From Pirellulaceae bacterium (GTDB lineage Bacteria > Planctomycetota > Planctomycetia > Pirellulales > Pirellulaceae), in contig JALCBQ010000016.1 in NCBI GenBank assembly GCA_028066335.1, positions 1 to 34,387 of the forward strand: DNA of 34,387 bases, given 5' to 3'. Positions 33,571-34,387 of the stretch are shown piece after piece. The notes beneath the pieces are model-generated. The model was not told the origin of the DNA and searched no databases. It saw nothing but the letters and a program-made list of their open reading frames with translations. The position numbers were made by a program, and so were the translations under genes. Numbering within the stretch: the stretch's first letter is position 1; the number at the start of each line of letters is the position of its first letter.

Positions 33571-34387
33571 CTAGACAGTAATCACCGACTCTTTAGGAAA
33601 GAGATTTTGATATTTCTCTCGGATTGGGTCCACGACCTCTAAAAGAAACTCGTCAACCTGTTCAACCGATCGTCCAACAAAATCAAGTGGTGCAGTTGAA
33701 GCGGTCAAGTCAACCTTACCAAAAGCGGGATCTCCTTGCAATCGCTCCATTAAATCATTTTCCTTCCCCTCCAGTTTAACAACCTTGGCCGCTTCGAGAC
33801 TATGGACACGTATTTTTTCATGGAGCTCTTGGCGGTTTCCTCCTGCCTCGACGGCGGCCATCATGATGTTTTCAGTTGCCATAAAAGGAAGCTTTTCCTC
33901 CAAATGTTTTTGAACAACTTTGGGGTAGACGACCATACCACTTGCAATGTTATTTAGCAAAATCAAAATAGCATCAATCGCCAAGAAAGCTTGTGGAAGG
34001 GTTAACCGCCGATTAGCACTGTCATCAAGGGTCCGTTCGAACCATTGAGTCGCTACCGTATTAGCGGTGCTCGACTGCATACTCATTACAAAACGGGCTA
34101 GCGAGCAGATTCTTTCGCTCCGCATTGGGTTTCGTTTATAAGGCATTGCAGACGAACCCTTTTGGTTTTTTTCAAAAGGTTCGTCAATTTCTTCCTTGTT
34201 TGCAAGTAGGCGCAGATCGGTTGCGAGTTTATGCGCACTTTGGGCGACACCTGAAAGGACATCGATTACCTGACTATCGATTTTTCGGGTATAGGTTTGT
34301 CCTGTAAGGTAATACGTTTCGTCAAAACCTAGTTTTTGTGCGACTTTTTTTTCAAGCGATTTGAACTTTTCATGCTCACCGCCAAAG
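33571..34387 (-). CDS. purB: adenylosuccinate lyase, 3' part (5' end outside window)
   Basis: The reading frame enters from the right edge (FGGEHEKFKSLEKKVAQKLG) and runs 272 codons to the stop. It cleaves adenylosuccinate to AMP and SAICAR to AICAR, both in purine synthesis. The fumarase-superfamily signature SSAMPYKRNP with the catalytic Ser loop is intact, preceded by TGQTYTRKIDSQV and AHKLATDLRLLAN. GNRQELHEKIRVHS and the C-terminal helices follow. The sequence is nearer the longer PurB subgroup that includes the animal enzyme than to the Bacillus type, from the GEHEK and TGQTYTRK blocks. It is another purine gene, though not next to purL-purQ. Confidence 0.93.
   Translation of the reverse strand, partial: FGGEHEKFKSLEKKVAQKLGFDETYYLTGQTYTRKIDSQVIDVLSGVAQSAHKLATDLRLLANKEEIDEPFEKNQKGSSAMPYKRNPMRSERICSLARFVMSMQSSTANTVATQWFERTLDDSANRRLTLPQAFLAIDAILILLNNIASGMVVYPKVVQKHLEEKLPFMATENIMMAAVEAGGNRQELHEKIRVHSLEAAKVVKLEGKENDLMERLQGDPAFGKVDLTASTAPLDFVGRSVEQVDEFLLEVVDPIREKYQNLFPKESVITV

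Overview
The window is about 34 kb of moderate-GC bacterial chromosome. It looks planctomycete-like (Planctomycetota). This is inferred from a Rhs locus of the planctomycete style, a small Cys-rich lipoprotein starting GCAMCC, two dynamin-like GTPases with a C-terminal DUF697-like region, a PurL with a fused PurS-like N-terminus but a separate PurQ, and the frequent lack of clear Shine-Dalgarno sites. The phylum is a judgement from gene style, not from a marker tree.

Region 1 (1-2085) is a decayed, visibly AT-rich Rhs island. It holds the 3' end of an Rhs gene whose C-terminal toxin-like tip is broken by an in-frame TGA and by a 17-bp unit present three times, where one copy restores the reading frame. 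Next come a small lipoprotein gene, an Rhs-core scrap, a small three-helix membrane protein gene and a second, frameshifted Rhs-core scrap. The pattern fits an array of displaced Rhs tip / immunity modules. Region 2 (2086-7891) has a metallo-beta-lactamase-fold hydrolase, pgi, divergent apgM, and a pabB-pabA pair for 4-amino-4-deoxychorismate. Region 3 (8100-12977) has mfd and an exported parvulin-type prolyl isomerase.

Region 4 (13009-17483, minus strand) has two tandem paralogous GTPases, one membrane anchored and one not, followed after about 0.5 kb of gene-free DNA by a solitary GspF/PilC-like membrane protein. Region 5 (17718-22438) is tyrA-purL-purQ, with tyrA and purL overlapping by 35 nt. 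Region 6 (22523-28837) has a small basic orphan protein, a membrane-anchored coiled-coil protein with a long Gly-Gln repeat, a FemAB/CelD-like acyltransferase, a HAD phosphatase, a lipoprotein and a GT4 glycosyltransferase. Region 7 (28957-32918) has an OmpA-type lipoprotein, hisH-hisA, flgM with a good sigma-70-type promoter and a terminator, and a Fur-family regulator with structured upstream DNA. Region 8 (minus strand to the end) has an SRPBCC/AHSA1-like protein and the 3' part of purB.

Most of the window is housekeeping: glycolysis, folate, aromatic amino acid, purine and histidine synthesis, and transcription-coupled repair. The accessory or less understood parts are the Rhs island, the GTPase pair, the Gly-Gln coiled-coil protein and the 126-residue orphan. 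No tRNA, rRNA, CRISPR array or transposase gene was recognised.
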